Source: Thioalkalivibrio sp. AKL19
GTDB lineage: Bacteria; Pseudomonadota; Gammaproteobacteria; Ectothiorhodospirales; Ectothiorhodospiraceae
DNA: 64,000 nt
Direction: 5' to 3'
Assembly (NCBI RefSeq): GCF_000420165.1
Contig: NZ_ATUK01000012.1
Span: 267,871 to 331,870 of the forward strand
The first letter of the stretch is position 1; every line of letters starts with the position of its first letter. The notes beneath the pieces were generated by a model that was given only the letters and a program-made list of their open reading frames with translations, searched no databases and had not been told where the DNA came from. Position numbers and translations under genes: made by a program. Of this stretch, positions 9,241 to 18,012 are shown piece after piece.

Positions 9241-10124
9241 GCGGAACCTCCCGACTGCATGGGTGTTCTTACCTGCGCGCCGGGCTTGGCGGCCTGATAG
9301 GCCGCGTGGACGGCCTGCCAGACCGGTCCGGGAAGGCCGGCACCCACGGCGTGGTCATCCAGACGCGTGACCGGGAGGATCTCGCGCGTCGAACTGGTGA
9401 GCCAGATCTCTCCCGCCCGGGCCAACTCGTCCGCGCTGACCCCGCGCTCTTCCACCGGGTACCCCAGCTCGCGCGCGAGTTCAAGCACCCGCCAACGGGT
9501 GACCCCCGGCAGCACCGAGGCGTCCAGCGGCGGGGTGATGACCCGCCCGTCGAGGACCACGAAGACATTGCTGGCCGCACCTTCGGTCAGCTTTCCGTCG
9601 CGCAGCAGAACGGCCTCGACGGCACCCCGCTCCATCGCTTCCTGGCGGTTCAGCACGTTCGCCAGCAGCGTGGTCGCCTTGATATCACAGCGTTCCCAGC
9701 GGCAATCCTCGGCCGTCACGGCCGCCACGCCCTCCACGCGCACTGCCTCCGGCAGGGGGCGAATCGGACTCGCCATCGCCAGAACCGTCGGCCGCGCATC
9801 CGCGGGAAAGGCATGATCGCGCGGGGCCACGCCACGCGTCACCTGCAGGTAGACACCCAGATCCGGGGTCGCGGGATCGGCATTGCGCACCAGCAGATCC
9901 GTCAGCAGCGCAGTCCACTCCGCGGGCGCAAACGGGTTCGGGATGCGAATGGCCTCGAGGGACCGCGCCAGCCGTTCGAGATGTTCGGGGAGCAGGAAGA
10001 ACTCGCCGGCGTAACTGGGGATCACCTCGTAAACCGAGTCCCCAAACAGGAAACCCCGGTCCAGCGGCGAGATTCGGACCTGGTCCAGCGGCAGGTAGTC
10101 CCCGTTGAAATAGGCAATGCTCAC
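9237..10124 (-). CDS. D-amino-acid aminotransferase (class IV PLP enzyme)
   Basis: Fold-type IV pyridoxal-phosphate aminotransferase, about 295 residues. SPLDRGFLFGDSVYEVIP near the N-terminus, DIKATTLLANVLN with the Schiff-base lysine, and GASSN-like EGAASNVFVV followed by LPGVTR are class IV signatures. Position between dacA and ybeD favours D-alanine/D-glutamate metabolism for peptidoglycan. The closely related branched-chain aminotransferases and aminodeoxychorismate lyases are less likely. The start is uncertain: GTG at 10124 leaves 14 bases after dacA, while the frame stays open to 10184 inside dacA. Confidence 0.85.
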   Translation of the reverse strand: MSIAYFNGDYLPLDQVRISPLDRGFLFGDSVYEVIPSYAGEFFLLPEHLERLARSLEAIRIPNPFAPAEWTALLTDLLVRNADPATPDLGVYLQVTRGVAPRDHAFPADARPTVLAMASPIRPLPEAVRVEGVAAVTAEDCRWERCDIKATTLLANVLNRQEAMERGAVEAVLLRDGKLTEGAASNVFVVLDGRVITPPLDASVLPGVTRWRVLELARELGYPVEERGVSADELARAGEIWLTSSTREILPVTRLDDHAVGAGLPGPVWQAVHAAYQAAKPGAQVRTPMQSGGSA

Positions 10125-10138
10125 GATCGGTACGCGGT

Positions 10139-11398
10139 TCAGAACGGCCAGGCCGCCTGGATACCGAGGGCCGCGCCATCCCACAGGCGCCGTACGAGTC
10201 CGCCCTGTTCCACCGGCTGCAACGCGACCAGCGGCTGGGTCCGGATCACCTCGCCGTTCAGGCGCACCACGACCTCGCCCACCGGGTCGCCCGCGGCAAG
10301 CGGCGCCTCCAGCGGCTGGCTCACCTCCATCGAGGCGTCCAGGTCGTCCTCCCGTCCCGGCGGGACCATTACCCAGAAGTCCTCGGCCAGACCGACAGCC
10401 ACCTCGGTCTGTGACCCGCGGTAGACCCGCGGACTCCCCAGTTCGTGGCCGCCATCAAACAGCTTGCGTGTCGCGGTGAACCGCATGCCCCAGTTCACCA
10501 GCGCCTGCGATTCATTGGCGCGGCGGGTGCCGCCCTGCTGGTGGTCGGATGCCTCGATGCCCATGACCACGGCCACCAGTCGGCGGTCGTTGCGCTCGGC
10601 GGAGGAGACCAGATTGTAGCCGGCGTTCGAGGTCCAGCCGGTCTTCAGGCCGTCGAACCCGGCATCGCGCCAGAGGAGCATATTGCGATTGCTCTGCGAG
10701 ATGTCGTTGTACTCGAACGAGCGCTCGCTGTAGTAGCCGTAGAGATCGGGGAAGTCCCGGATCAGCGCCCGCGCGAGCAGCGCCATGTCCTGCGCCGTGG
10801 TGTACTGCGACTCGTCGGACGGCAAGCCGTGCGGGTTGGCAAAGTAGGACTGGCGCATCCCCAGTTCGCGGGCCTGGGCATTCATCATGTCGACGAACGC
10901 CCCTTCGGAACCGGCGACGTGCTCGGCCAGGGCCGTGGAGGCGTCGTTACCGGACTGGACAATCATCCCGCGCAGCAGGTCCTCGACGCCGACTTCCTCG
11001 CCAACCTCGATAAACATGCGCGAAGCCCCGCGCATCCCGGTGCGCCAGGCGCGCTCGCTGACCGTCACCCGGTCGTCCAGCGCCATGCGACCCGCGGTAA
11101 TCTCGCCGAACACCACGTAGGCCGTCATCAGCTTGGTCAGGCTTGCCGGCTCGCGTTCCACCATCGGGTCGCGGCTGGCCAGCATCAGGCCGGAGTCGAA
11201 GTCCATCAGTGCATAGCTCGCCGCCGTCACGTCCGAGGGCGGACGCGGGATGCCGCCGGGCACGTTCGCACCCGAACCGGCCACGGGCAGCTCCGGCTCC
11301 TGCGCGTGCGCTGGAACAAGCGCCAGCACGAGCGCCAGGATCACCGGCAGGCAGGCCGCCAGAAGCGGCAGAAACGGGGTGCGGACGGACGAATTCAT
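10139..11398 (-). CDS. dacA: D-alanyl-D-alanine carboxypeptidase (PBP5/6 type)
   Basis: Periplasmic DD-carboxypeptidase that trims the terminal D-Ala of peptidoglycan stem peptides. The 419-residue product has a signal peptide (hydrophobic 8-31, cut near AHA), SLTK with the acylated serine at S86 and K89, the SGNDAS motif, and KTG in DGLKTGWTSNAGY. The C-terminal beta domain ends in a likely amphipathic membrane-binding helix. ATG 11398 has AGGAGG upstream; an upstream extension to 11470 lacks signal features. Part of the mrdA-to-lipB operon. Confidence 0.95.
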   Translation of the reverse strand: MNSSVRTPFLPLLAACLPVILALVLALVPAHAQEPELPVAGSGANVPGGIPRPPSDVTAASYALMDFDSGLMLASRDPMVEREPASLTKLMTAYVVFGEITAGRMALDDRVTVSERAWRTGMRGASRMFIEVGEEVGVEDLLRGMIVQSGNDASTALAEHVAGSEGAFVDMMNAQARELGMRQSYFANPHGLPSDESQYTTAQDMALLARALIRDFPDLYGYYSERSFEYNDISQSNRNMLLWRDAGFDGLKTGWTSNAGYNLVSSAERNDRRLVAVVMGIEASDHQQGGTRRANESQALVNWGMRFTATRKLFDGGHELGSPRVYRGSQTEVAVGLAEDFWVMVPPGREDDLDASMEVSQPLEAPLAAGDPVGEVVVRLNGEVIRTQPLVALQPVEQGGLVRRLWDGAALGIQAAWPF

Positions 11399-11481
11399 GA
11401 TGGGGAAGGACCTCCTGAAGGACCGGTCTACGATAGCAGAATCGGGGCCCGGAACGGGCCGGAAAACCACGAAAACGGATG

Positions 11482-12474
11482 CTACGGCGCGTCGTTGACC
11501 ACGCGGTAGTCCACGTGCGCCGCGCCCTGCAGGCGATCGGTAATCGTGCGGACAGCCTCGCCATCGGCGAGCGGGCCGATGCGCACGCGGTGCAGGGCCA
11601 CGCCGTTGTCCCGCTCGACGCTGGAGATCCGCACCGACTCGAACCCGAGCGCGCGCAAATCCTCGCGCACCTGCTCGGCGGAGTGACGTTCGGCGAACGC
11701 CCCGACCTGGACAAAACGCCCGGACCCGCGCGCCTCGCCATTGGCCACGTCAGCGCCCGTCGAGGCGTCCTGCGGTTCGGCCAAGGCGATCGCCCGGGGT
11801 TCCGCGGCCACTTCGAGCGGCTCGGGCTCCGGTGCCGCCGCGACACGGGCAGAGCGGGTATCGCCCGGCCCAACCGCGCGGATGCGTACCCGCGCCACCC
11901 CGGCATCCGTCATGTCGATGCGATGGGCAGCCGCGTAGGAAAGATCGATGATGCGCCCGTCGACGAAGGGCCCGCGATCATTCACCCGCACCACGACCTG
12001 CTTGCCGTTTTCCAGGTTGGTCACCTCGACGTAGCTCGGCAGCGGCAACGACTTGTGCGCCGCCGTCATCGCGTACATGTCATAGGGCTCGCCGCTGGAG
12101 GTCCGCCGGCCGTGAAACTTGGTCCCGTACCAGGAGGCAACCCCTTCCTCCTCGAAGCCATCACTGGTCCGGAGGGTGCGATACCGCTGACCGAAGACCT
12201 CGTACTCGGGGGGATTGCCATAGCGACTCGGAGGCTCGTCGCGTGGCTCCGGCTCCGGAATGAGCGCCAGGTCCTGCGGGACATGCGCGGGATCCGGGTA
12301 GCTGTCATACGCGGCATCGCCCAGCGGGCGATCCGGGTCCGACTCGCGGTCGGGAGTCGACGAACAGCCCGCCAGGACCAGCGCCAGCAAGGCCGCGAAC
12401 GCAGCACCTAGCGCACCCGCCGGGCGCGGGTTACTCGGCCAGGGCCTCGGCCAGTTGGTGCACGGCCATCGCAT
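11482..12474 (-). CDS. rlpA: septal lytic transglycosylase lipoprotein RlpA
   Basis: Outer-membrane lipoprotein that cleaves denuded glycan strands at septa. The 330-residue product has a lipobox LVLAGC with the lipidated cysteine at C37, a double-psi beta-barrel domain (~110-200; [21 protein letters not shown], then [18 protein letters not shown]) and a C-terminal SPOR domain (~250-330; [15 protein letters not shown]). The ATG at 12474 lies 44 bases inside mltB and has GGAG eight bases upstream, which supports this overlapping start. Confidence 0.93.
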   Translation of the reverse strand: MRWPCTNWPRPWPSNPRPAGALGAAFAALLALVLAGCSSTPDRESDPDRPLGDAAYDSYPDPAHVPQDLALIPEPEPRDEPPSRYGNPPEYEVFGQRYRTLRTSDGFEEEGVASWYGTKFHGRRTSSGEPYDMYAMTAAHKSLPLPSYVEVTNLENGKQVVVRVNDRGPFVDGRIIDLSYAAAHRIDMTDAGVARVRIRAVGPGDTRSARVAAAPEPEPLEVAAEPRAIALAEPQDASTGADVANGEARGSGRFVQVGAFAERHSAEQVREDLRALGFESVRISSVERDNGVALHRVRIGPLADGEAVRTITDRLQGAAHVDYRVVNDAP

Positions 12475-13462
12475 ACAGCGGGCTCCGGTTGTAACGGGTG
12501 ATCACGTAGAAATTCGGATATCCCAGATAGTACTCGTAACCATCATCGCCCTCGAGCCGGATAAACGAATACTCGCCATCCTCGTCCACGGCCTCGTCCG
12601 GGTAGATGCCGTGCTCGGCCAGCTCCGCGAGGTCGAAGCGGGCCTGATAGTTGCGACTGATCAGGTCCTCGTGGGCATCACCCTCGACGCGGGCCTTCGC
12701 CACTACCGGCTCGCCGTGATTCCAGCGGTGCTCGCGGAAGTAGTTGGCAACCGAGCCGATCGCATCCGGCCAGGAATTCAGCAGGTCGCGCTGGCCGGAA
12801 CCGTCGAAGTCCACCGCGTAATGGCGATAGCTGGACGAGATGAACTGGCCACGCCCCATGGCCCCGGCGTAGGAGCCACGCGTCTCGCGCGGATCGAGGC
12901 CTTCCTCGTCCACGAGCGTCAGGAACTCGCCCAGCTCGCGGCGGAAGAAGTCGGACCGCGGCGGGTAGTCGAAGCCCAGGGTGACCAGGGCATCAAACAC
13001 GCGAAAACCACCGGTGTTGCGGCCGTAGTAGGTCTCGACCCCGATGATCGCGGCGATGATCTTCGGCTCCACGTCAAAGCGGTCCTCGGCGCGCTGGAGC
13101 CACCGGTCATGCTCCAGCATGAACTCGCGGCCACGCTCGATGCGCTCGTCGGTGATGAAGATCGGCCGGTAATCCTTCCACGGCCGCGCCTCGGCCGGGC
13201 TGGAGATCAGATCGAGGATGCGCTGCTGCGGGTTGGCCGCGGCAAACATCGACTCCAGCGCCTCGCGGTCGCGGCCGGCCGCGACCTGCTCGTCGATGAA
13301 GGCCTGAACCTCGTCGCGCTCGAGATATGGCGGATCGCCCGCGCGGAATTCGCTTTCCGCCGCCACCGGGAGGGACGTGGCCACCAGGGACAGAGCCAGC
13401 CCGAGCGGCAACAGGAGCGGACGGGCAAGGCGGGCCCACACGGGGCGCAGGGTCAGGGTCAT
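12431..13462 (-). CDS. mltB: membrane-bound lytic murein transglycosylase B
   Basis: Lytic transglycosylase acting on peptidoglycan in the periplasm, 343 residues. A signal peptide covers about residues 1-35 ([20 protein letters not shown]). No lipobox cysteine is seen, so this copy looks soluble-secreted rather than lipidated. The catalytic glutamate sits in [13 protein letters not shown], and [17 protein letters not shown] is the SLT_2-family substrate-groove motif. The ATG overlaps the rodA stop as ATGA; the 3' end overlaps rlpA. Confidence 0.94.
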   Translation of the reverse strand: MTLTLRPVWARLARPLLLPLGLALSLVATSLPVAAESEFRAGDPPYLERDEVQAFIDEQVAAGRDREALESMFAAANPQQRILDLISSPAEARPWKDYRPIFITDERIERGREFMLEHDRWLQRAEDRFDVEPKIIAAIIGVETYYGRNTGGFRVFDALVTLGFDYPPRSDFFRRELGEFLTLVDEEGLDPRETRGSYAGAMGRGQFISSSYRHYAVDFDGSGQRDLLNSWPDAIGSVANYFREHRWNHGEPVVAKARVEGDAHEDLISRNYQARFDLAELAEHGIYPDEAVDEDGEYSFIRLEGDDGYEYYLGYPNFYVITRYNRSPLYAMAVHQLAEALAE

Positions 13463-14577
13463 CGATTCACCAGGCGTTTCTGGGAGGCTATGCTCATGAG
13501 AATACCGAAGGCGACCATCAGGGTCACCAGCGAAGTCCCCCCGTAACTGACAAGGGGCAGCGGCACGCCAACCACCGGCAGCAGACCGGTCACCATGCCG
13601 ATATTGACCACCATGTAGACCGCAAAGGTCAGGCTGATACTCCCGCCCAGCAGCCGGGCATAGCGATCCTGTGCCAGCGCGGCGATCCAGAGCCCGCGGG
13701 CGACAATCGCAAAATACAGCAGCAGGAGCAGCGCGACACCAATAAAGCCGAATTCCTCGGCGTAGACCGCAAAAATGAAGTCGGTGGAGCGCTCCGGCAG
13801 AAACTCCAGCTGCGACTGGGTCCCGTTCAGCCACCCCTTGCCATACAGGCCGCCGGACCCGATCGCGATCTTCGACTGGATAATGTGATAACCCGCCCCC
13901 AGCGGATCGGATTCCGGGTTGAACAGCGTCAGCACTCGCTGACGCTGGTAATCCAGCATCTGCGACCACAGGACCGGGATAGCGGCCGCGGCCACCACCC
14001 CGAGCCCGAGGAACCAGCGCCAGCCCAGGCCCGCGAGGAAGACCACCAGGAATCCCGCCGCCCCCACCAGCATCGAGGTCCCGAGATCCGGCTGCTGCAT
14101 GATCAGGTACACCGGAACCAGGATCAGCGCCGCGGTCACCACAAGGTCCCGAAAGCGCGGTCGCCCGCTGCGCAGCGACAGATACCAGGCCACCATCATC
14201 GGCACGGCAAGCTTCATGATCTCGGAGGGCTGGAAACGCATGAAGCCGAGATCCAGCCAGCGCTGGGCGCCCTTGCCGACATCGCCGACCCACATCACCG
14301 CCAGCAACAGCAGGACCCCGGCCACGAACAGCCACGGCGAGATGGCGCGCAGGGCATACATGGACACCTGCGCCACCAGCAGCATCGCCGTCACCCCCAG
14401 GCCGATGCGCATCACCTGGCGCTCCAGGGCGATCACGCTCTCGCCGGTGGCGCTGAACAGCACCGCCAGCCCCAGCAGCAGCAGGATGGACAGCAGCACC
14501 AGCAGCACGCTGTCCAGACGAAGGCTGCGCAGGGCCCACTGGCTGATCGACATTTCCCGTCCGGTCACGCTGATCAT
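13459..14577 (-). CDS. mrdB: rod-shape peptidoglycan glycosyltransferase RodA
   Basis: SEDS-family glycosyltransferase polymerising lipid II for cell elongation with PBP2. The 372-residue protein has about ten hydrophobic transmembrane segments, the loop QQPDLGTSMLVG with the conserved aspartate, and the C-terminal GVPLPLVSYGGTSL signature. The ATG at 14577 overlaps the mrdA stop as ATGA; an alternative ATG lies at 14553. It is coupled on both sides to mrdA and mltB. Confidence 0.96.
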   Translation of the reverse strand: MISVTGREMSISQWALRSLRLDSVLLVLLSILLLLGLAVLFSATGESVIALERQVMRIGLGVTAMLLVAQVSMYALRAISPWLFVAGVLLLLAVMWVGDVGKGAQRWLDLGFMRFQPSEIMKLAVPMMVAWYLSLRSGRPRFRDLVVTAALILVPVYLIMQQPDLGTSMLVGAAGFLVVFLAGLGWRWFLGLGVVAAAAIPVLWSQMLDYQRQRVLTLFNPESDPLGAGYHIIQSKIAIGSGGLYGKGWLNGTQSQLEFLPERSTDFIFAVYAEEFGFIGVALLLLLYFAIVARGLWIAALAQDRYARLLGGSISLTFAVYMVVNIGMVTGLLPVVGVPLPLVSYGGTSLVTLMVAFGILMSIASQKRLVNR

Positions 14578-16451
14578 TCGTCCTCCGGGACCTCGAGGGT
14601 CATGCCCGCCCCCTCCAGCAGATAGGCATCCAGCACCTCGCGGGCTACGGGTGCGGCGACCCGGCCGCCGGAACCGCCGTGCTCGACCAGCACGGCGACC
14701 GCGATGCGCGGGTCCTCGGCCGGGGCGTAGCCCACGAACAGCGCGTGGTCCCACAGGCGTCGGGCCAGCTCGTCTTCGTCGTACTCCTCGTCCTCGCCCA
14801 GGCTGAACACCTGCGACGTACCGGTCTTGCCGGCAATGGTGTATTCCGGACGGGTACTGCCCACGCTGCCCCAGGCGGTCCCGTGGCGGGCGTGAACGGC
14901 TTCCACCAGCGAGCCGTGGATCGCGTCCCAGTGCTTCGCGTCCACCGTTACCGGCTCGCGCTTCACCGGGAGGGGATATTCCGGCTCGCCGGTCCCGTTA
15001 TCCATGGCACGCAGCAAATGCGGCTGGTAGCGCTCGCCGCGGACGGCCAGCGCCGCGGTGAAATCGGCCATCTGCAGGGGTGTGGACAGCATATACCCCT
15101 GGCCGATCGCGGTGATCAGCGTCTCGCCGGGGAACCACACCTCGTCATGCGTCGCCCGCTTCCAGTCGCGACTGGGCAGGATGCCCGCTCGTTCGCCGGT
15201 GGAATCAATGCCGGTGCGCTGGCCGATCCCGAAGGCCCCCAGGATCGGCACCATGCGATCGATGCCCATGGTATGGGCCAGGTCGTAGAAGTAGACGTCG
15301 GAGGACACCGCGATGGCCCGCGACATGTCCACCCGGCCATGGCCCTCGCGACGCCAGTCGCGATAGCGCCGCTCGTGCCCCGGTAGCTGGTAGTAGCCAC
15401 GGGCGAACATCTCGCGCTCGGCAGTGGTGACGTCCTCGTTCAGGGCGGCCAGCCCGACCAGTGGCTTGATCGTCGAGCCTGGCGGGTACTGGCCACTCAG
15501 CGCGCGGTTGAACAGCGGGCGGCGCTTGTCATCGCGCACCGCGGCAAAGTCGCCCTGCGATATCCCGTGAACAAAGGCCTCGGGGTCGAAACCGGGGGCG
15601 CTGACCAGTGCCAACACCTCGCCGTTGTTGGGGTCAATGGCCACGATGGCGCCGTCCCGCCCGGCCAGCGCGCGGTAGGCGGCCTGCTGCAGGTTCACAT
15701 CCAGGGTCAGGGTCAGGTCCGTGCCGGGTTGCGGCGGCGTCACCGAGAGCTCGCGGATCACGCGCCCCTGGGCATTCACCTCCACCTGGCGGTAACCCGG
15801 CCGGCCGTGCAGCAGCTCCTCGTAATAGCGTTCGACACCGCTCTTGCCGATATGCGAGGTACCGGCGTAGGCACGTCCGTCCACGCGCTGCAGATCCTGC
15901 TGGTTGATGCGCCCGACGTAGCCGACCGCATGCGAGAACTTGGAGCCCAGGGGATAGAAACGCAGCGGCCGTGCCTCGATTTCGACCCCCGGCAGTTCAT
16001 GGCGCGAGACCGCGATGCGCGCCACCGTCTCGTCGTCCAGCCCGGCCTTCAGCAGCACCGGCTGGAACGGACGGCGCTGGCGAACGCCCCGGCGGAAGCG
16101 TTCGACATCCGCCTCGCTCAGCTCCACGTAGCCACGCAGCCGGGCCAGCAGGGAATCGAGATCCCCGGCCTGCTCCACCGTGACCTCCAGCTGGTAGGAA
16201 GCGCGGTTGCCCGCCAGCAGCACGCCGTTGCGGTCCCGGATCACGCCGCGGGTCGGGGCGATCGGCTCCACCCGCAGGCGATTGTTCTCCGACAGCGTGG
16301 TGAAATGCGAATGCGCGCCGACCTGCAGGCCCGACAACCGCCAGCCAAGCGCCAGCAGGATCGCCGCCAGGATCACCAGTGCCAGCAGGATGCGCACCAC
16401 GAAACGCTCGCGATCCTGCTGTTCCTCGCCATAGGCGTCGCGTTCGGCCAT
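14574..16451 (-). CDS. mrdA: peptidoglycan DD-transpeptidase MrdA (PBP2)
   Basis: Elongation-specific class B penicillin-binding protein, 625 residues. One N-terminal transmembrane helix (~20-38), a dimerisation domain, then the transpeptidase with the active-site serine in PPGSTIKP (S326, K329), SSD at 383-385 and KTGT beginning at K542. This is the first gene of the minus-strand envelope operon that runs through rodA, mltB, rlpA, dacA and the aminotransferase to lipB. mreBCD is not next to it here. Confidence 0.96.
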   Translation of the reverse strand: MAERDAYGEEQQDRERFVVRILLALVILAAILLALGWRLSGLQVGAHSHFTTLSENNRLRVEPIAPTRGVIRDRNGVLLAGNRASYQLEVTVEQAGDLDSLLARLRGYVELSEADVERFRRGVRQRRPFQPVLLKAGLDDETVARIAVSRHELPGVEIEARPLRFYPLGSKFSHAVGYVGRINQQDLQRVDGRAYAGTSHIGKSGVERYYEELLHGRPGYRQVEVNAQGRVIRELSVTPPQPGTDLTLTLDVNLQQAAYRALAGRDGAIVAIDPNNGEVLALVSAPGFDPEAFVHGISQGDFAAVRDDKRRPLFNRALSGQYPPGSTIKPLVGLAALNEDVTTAEREMFARGYYQLPGHERRYRDWRREGHGRVDMSRAIAVSSDVYFYDLAHTMGIDRMVPILGAFGIGQRTGIDSTGERAGILPSRDWKRATHDEVWFPGETLITAIGQGYMLSTPLQMADFTAALAVRGERYQPHLLRAMDNGTGEPEYPLPVKREPVTVDAKHWDAIHGSLVEAVHARHGTAWGSVGSTRPEYTIAGKTGTSQVFSLGEDEEYDEDELARRLWDHALFVGYAPAEDPRIAVAVLVEHGGSGGRVAAPVAREVLDAYLLEGAGMTLEVPEDE

Positions 16452-16564
16452 CTCAGCGGGTCACCACGCCACGACCCGGCCGGTCGCCCGCCCACACGAA
16501 AACCGAACCGTCCCACAGGGACGGCCCGGCCCTTGCCGACCGCTGCATGCAGCGGGTCGCGGCG

Positions 16565-17101
16565 TCAGATCTTGCTTTTCTGGTAACGCTTGTAGCTGGC
16601 AACAATCTCCGCCTTGGCTTCCTCGGCGCCAACCCAGCCTTCCACCTTGACCCACTTGCCCTTCTCCAGCTCCTTGTAGCGCTCGAAGAAGTGCTTGATC
16701 GAGTCGAGCAATTCCTGCGGCACGTCTTCCGGGCCCTGGAATCTCGCGGACTGCGTGCACAGCTTGTCGACCGGTACCGCAAGGATCTTCGCGTCCACGC
16801 CAGCCTCGTCGGTCATCTTCAGCATGCCAATCGGGCGCGAGCGCACGACCGAGCCCGGCAGAAGCGGCACCGGGGTGATCACCAGCACGTCCACCGGGTC
16901 ATCGTCTTCCGACTCCGTGTTCGGGATGAATCCGTAGTTGCACGGGTAGAACATCGAGACCGCCATGAAGCGATCGACCACCAGGGCCCCGCTGTCCTTG
17001 TCCATCTCGTATTTGACGGGCTGGCCCTGGGTGGGGATCTCGATCACCACGTTGATGTCGTTGGGGAGATCCTTGCCGGCTTCGATCTGGTTAAGGTCCA
17101 T
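16565..17101 (-). CDS. ppa: inorganic pyrophosphatase
   Basis: Soluble family I pyrophosphatase, 178 residues, pulling biosynthetic reactions forward by hydrolysing pyrophosphate. The metal-binding signature is DDDPVDVLV, with YGFIPNT before it and KKW-like GKWVKVEGW near the C-terminus. The ATG at 17101 gives the usual family length. It is divergent from adk and read toward mrdA, from which it is separated by about 110 bases without a clear terminator. Confidence 0.96.
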   Translation of the reverse strand: MDLNQIEAGKDLPNDINVVIEIPTQGQPVKYEMDKDSGALVVDRFMAVSMFYPCNYGFIPNTESEDDDPVDVLVITPVPLLPGSVVRSRPIGMLKMTDEAGVDAKILAVPVDKLCTQSARFQGPEDVPQELLDSIKHFFERYKELEKGKWVKVEGWVGAEEAKAEIVASYKRYQKSKI

Positions 17102-17137
17102 GCTTGAGTAGTTTCCGATTGCTTTGAAGAGCGGGGG

Positions 17138-17143
17138 ATTATA
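17138..17143 (-). promoter_or_regulatory. -10 element of the ppa promoter
   Basis: On the minus strand TATAAT matches the sigma-70 -10 consensus exactly and would start transcription about 30 bases before the ppa ATG. No good -35 hexamer is seen at 16-18 bases, so this is a likely but unproven start. Confidence 0.5.
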
Positions 17144-17210
17144 CAGGGGAGAGCACCCGCAATGGCACCCGTCATCCCACAGCCCCGAGAACACGAATCA
17201 AACCCGGCGG

Positions 17211-17240
17211 TTGCGGCGCATCGGCCTCAGGCGGTATAAG
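17211..17240 (+). promoter_or_regulatory. candidate sigma-70 promoter for adk
   Basis: TTGCGG at 17211-17216 and TATAAG at 17235-17240 are separated by 18 bases and point toward adk, 124 bases away. The -10 lies in a small palindrome, CGGTATAAGACCG. Confidence 0.45.
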
Positions 17241-17363
17241 ACCGCGCTCGGGGAACGGTTTGCGTTTGTCTGCTGCAACCCGTTCACCAAAGCCATTCAC
17301 CGCGCCGCTCGATACCCGGCTTGTGCTGCGGTTCGGCGACGCACCGGGCAGCAGGAGTCAGTC

Positions 17364-18005
17364 ATGCGTATCGTCCTGATGGGCGCACCGGGGTCCGGCA
17401 AGGGCACCCAGGCCAAGAAGATGGTGGCCACCTTCGGCATTCCCCAGATCTCCACCGGCGACCTGCTGCGCGCCGCGGTCGCCGCCCAGACCGAACTCGG
17501 GAAGAAAGTCGAGAACGCAATGGAATCCGGCAATCTGGTACCGGACGACCTGGTCCTCGGCCTGATCCGCGACCGCCTGCAGGAACCCGATGCGCAGAAG
17601 GGCTTCATCCTCGATGGCTTCCCGCGCAATGTCGCCCAGGCCGAGGCCCTAGACACCATGCTGGCCGACATCGAGTCGCCGCTGGACCGCGCGATCCAGA
17701 TCGACGTCCCGTTCGAGGAGCTCAAGCAGCGTCTCACCGGCCGCGTTTCCTGCGGGGACTGCGGCGCGGTCTTCAACACGCATACGTTCCCGCCACAGAA
17801 AGAGGGCGTGTGCGACCTGTGTGGCGGCGAACTGATCCACCGCGCGGACGACAACGAAGAAACCGTGGTCAACCGTCTGAAAGTCTACGAGGAACAGACC
17901 CAGCCGCTGATCGAATACTACGATCGCCACGGTCTGCTCAGGCACATCAACGGCACCCGCGACATCGAGCTGATCTTCGACGAGATCCGCCAGCTGCTGT
18001 CCTGA
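17364..18005 (+). CDS. adk: adenylate kinase with zinc-type LID
   Basis: Interconverts ATP+AMP and 2 ADP. The 213-residue long-form enzyme has the P-loop GAPGSGKGT at 7-15 and DGFPRN at 84-89. The LID holds CxxC pairs at C130/C133 and C150/C153, the four-cysteine zinc-binding arrangement found in many Gram-positive enzymes. E. coli adenylate kinase uses a hydrogen-bond network instead. The start is the ATG at 17364. It is followed after seven bases by lptD. Confidence 0.97.
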   Translation: MRIVLMGAPGSGKGTQAKKMVATFGIPQISTGDLLRAAVAAQTELGKKVENAMESGNLVPDDLVLGLIRDRLQEPDAQKGFILDGFPRNVAQAEALDTMLADIESPLDRAIQIDVPFEELKQRLTGRVSCGDCGAVFNTHTFPPQKEGVCDLCGGELIHRADDNEETVVNRLKVYEEQTQPLIEYYDRHGLLRHINGTRDIELIFDEIRQLLS

Positions 18006-18012
18006 ACCCCGG

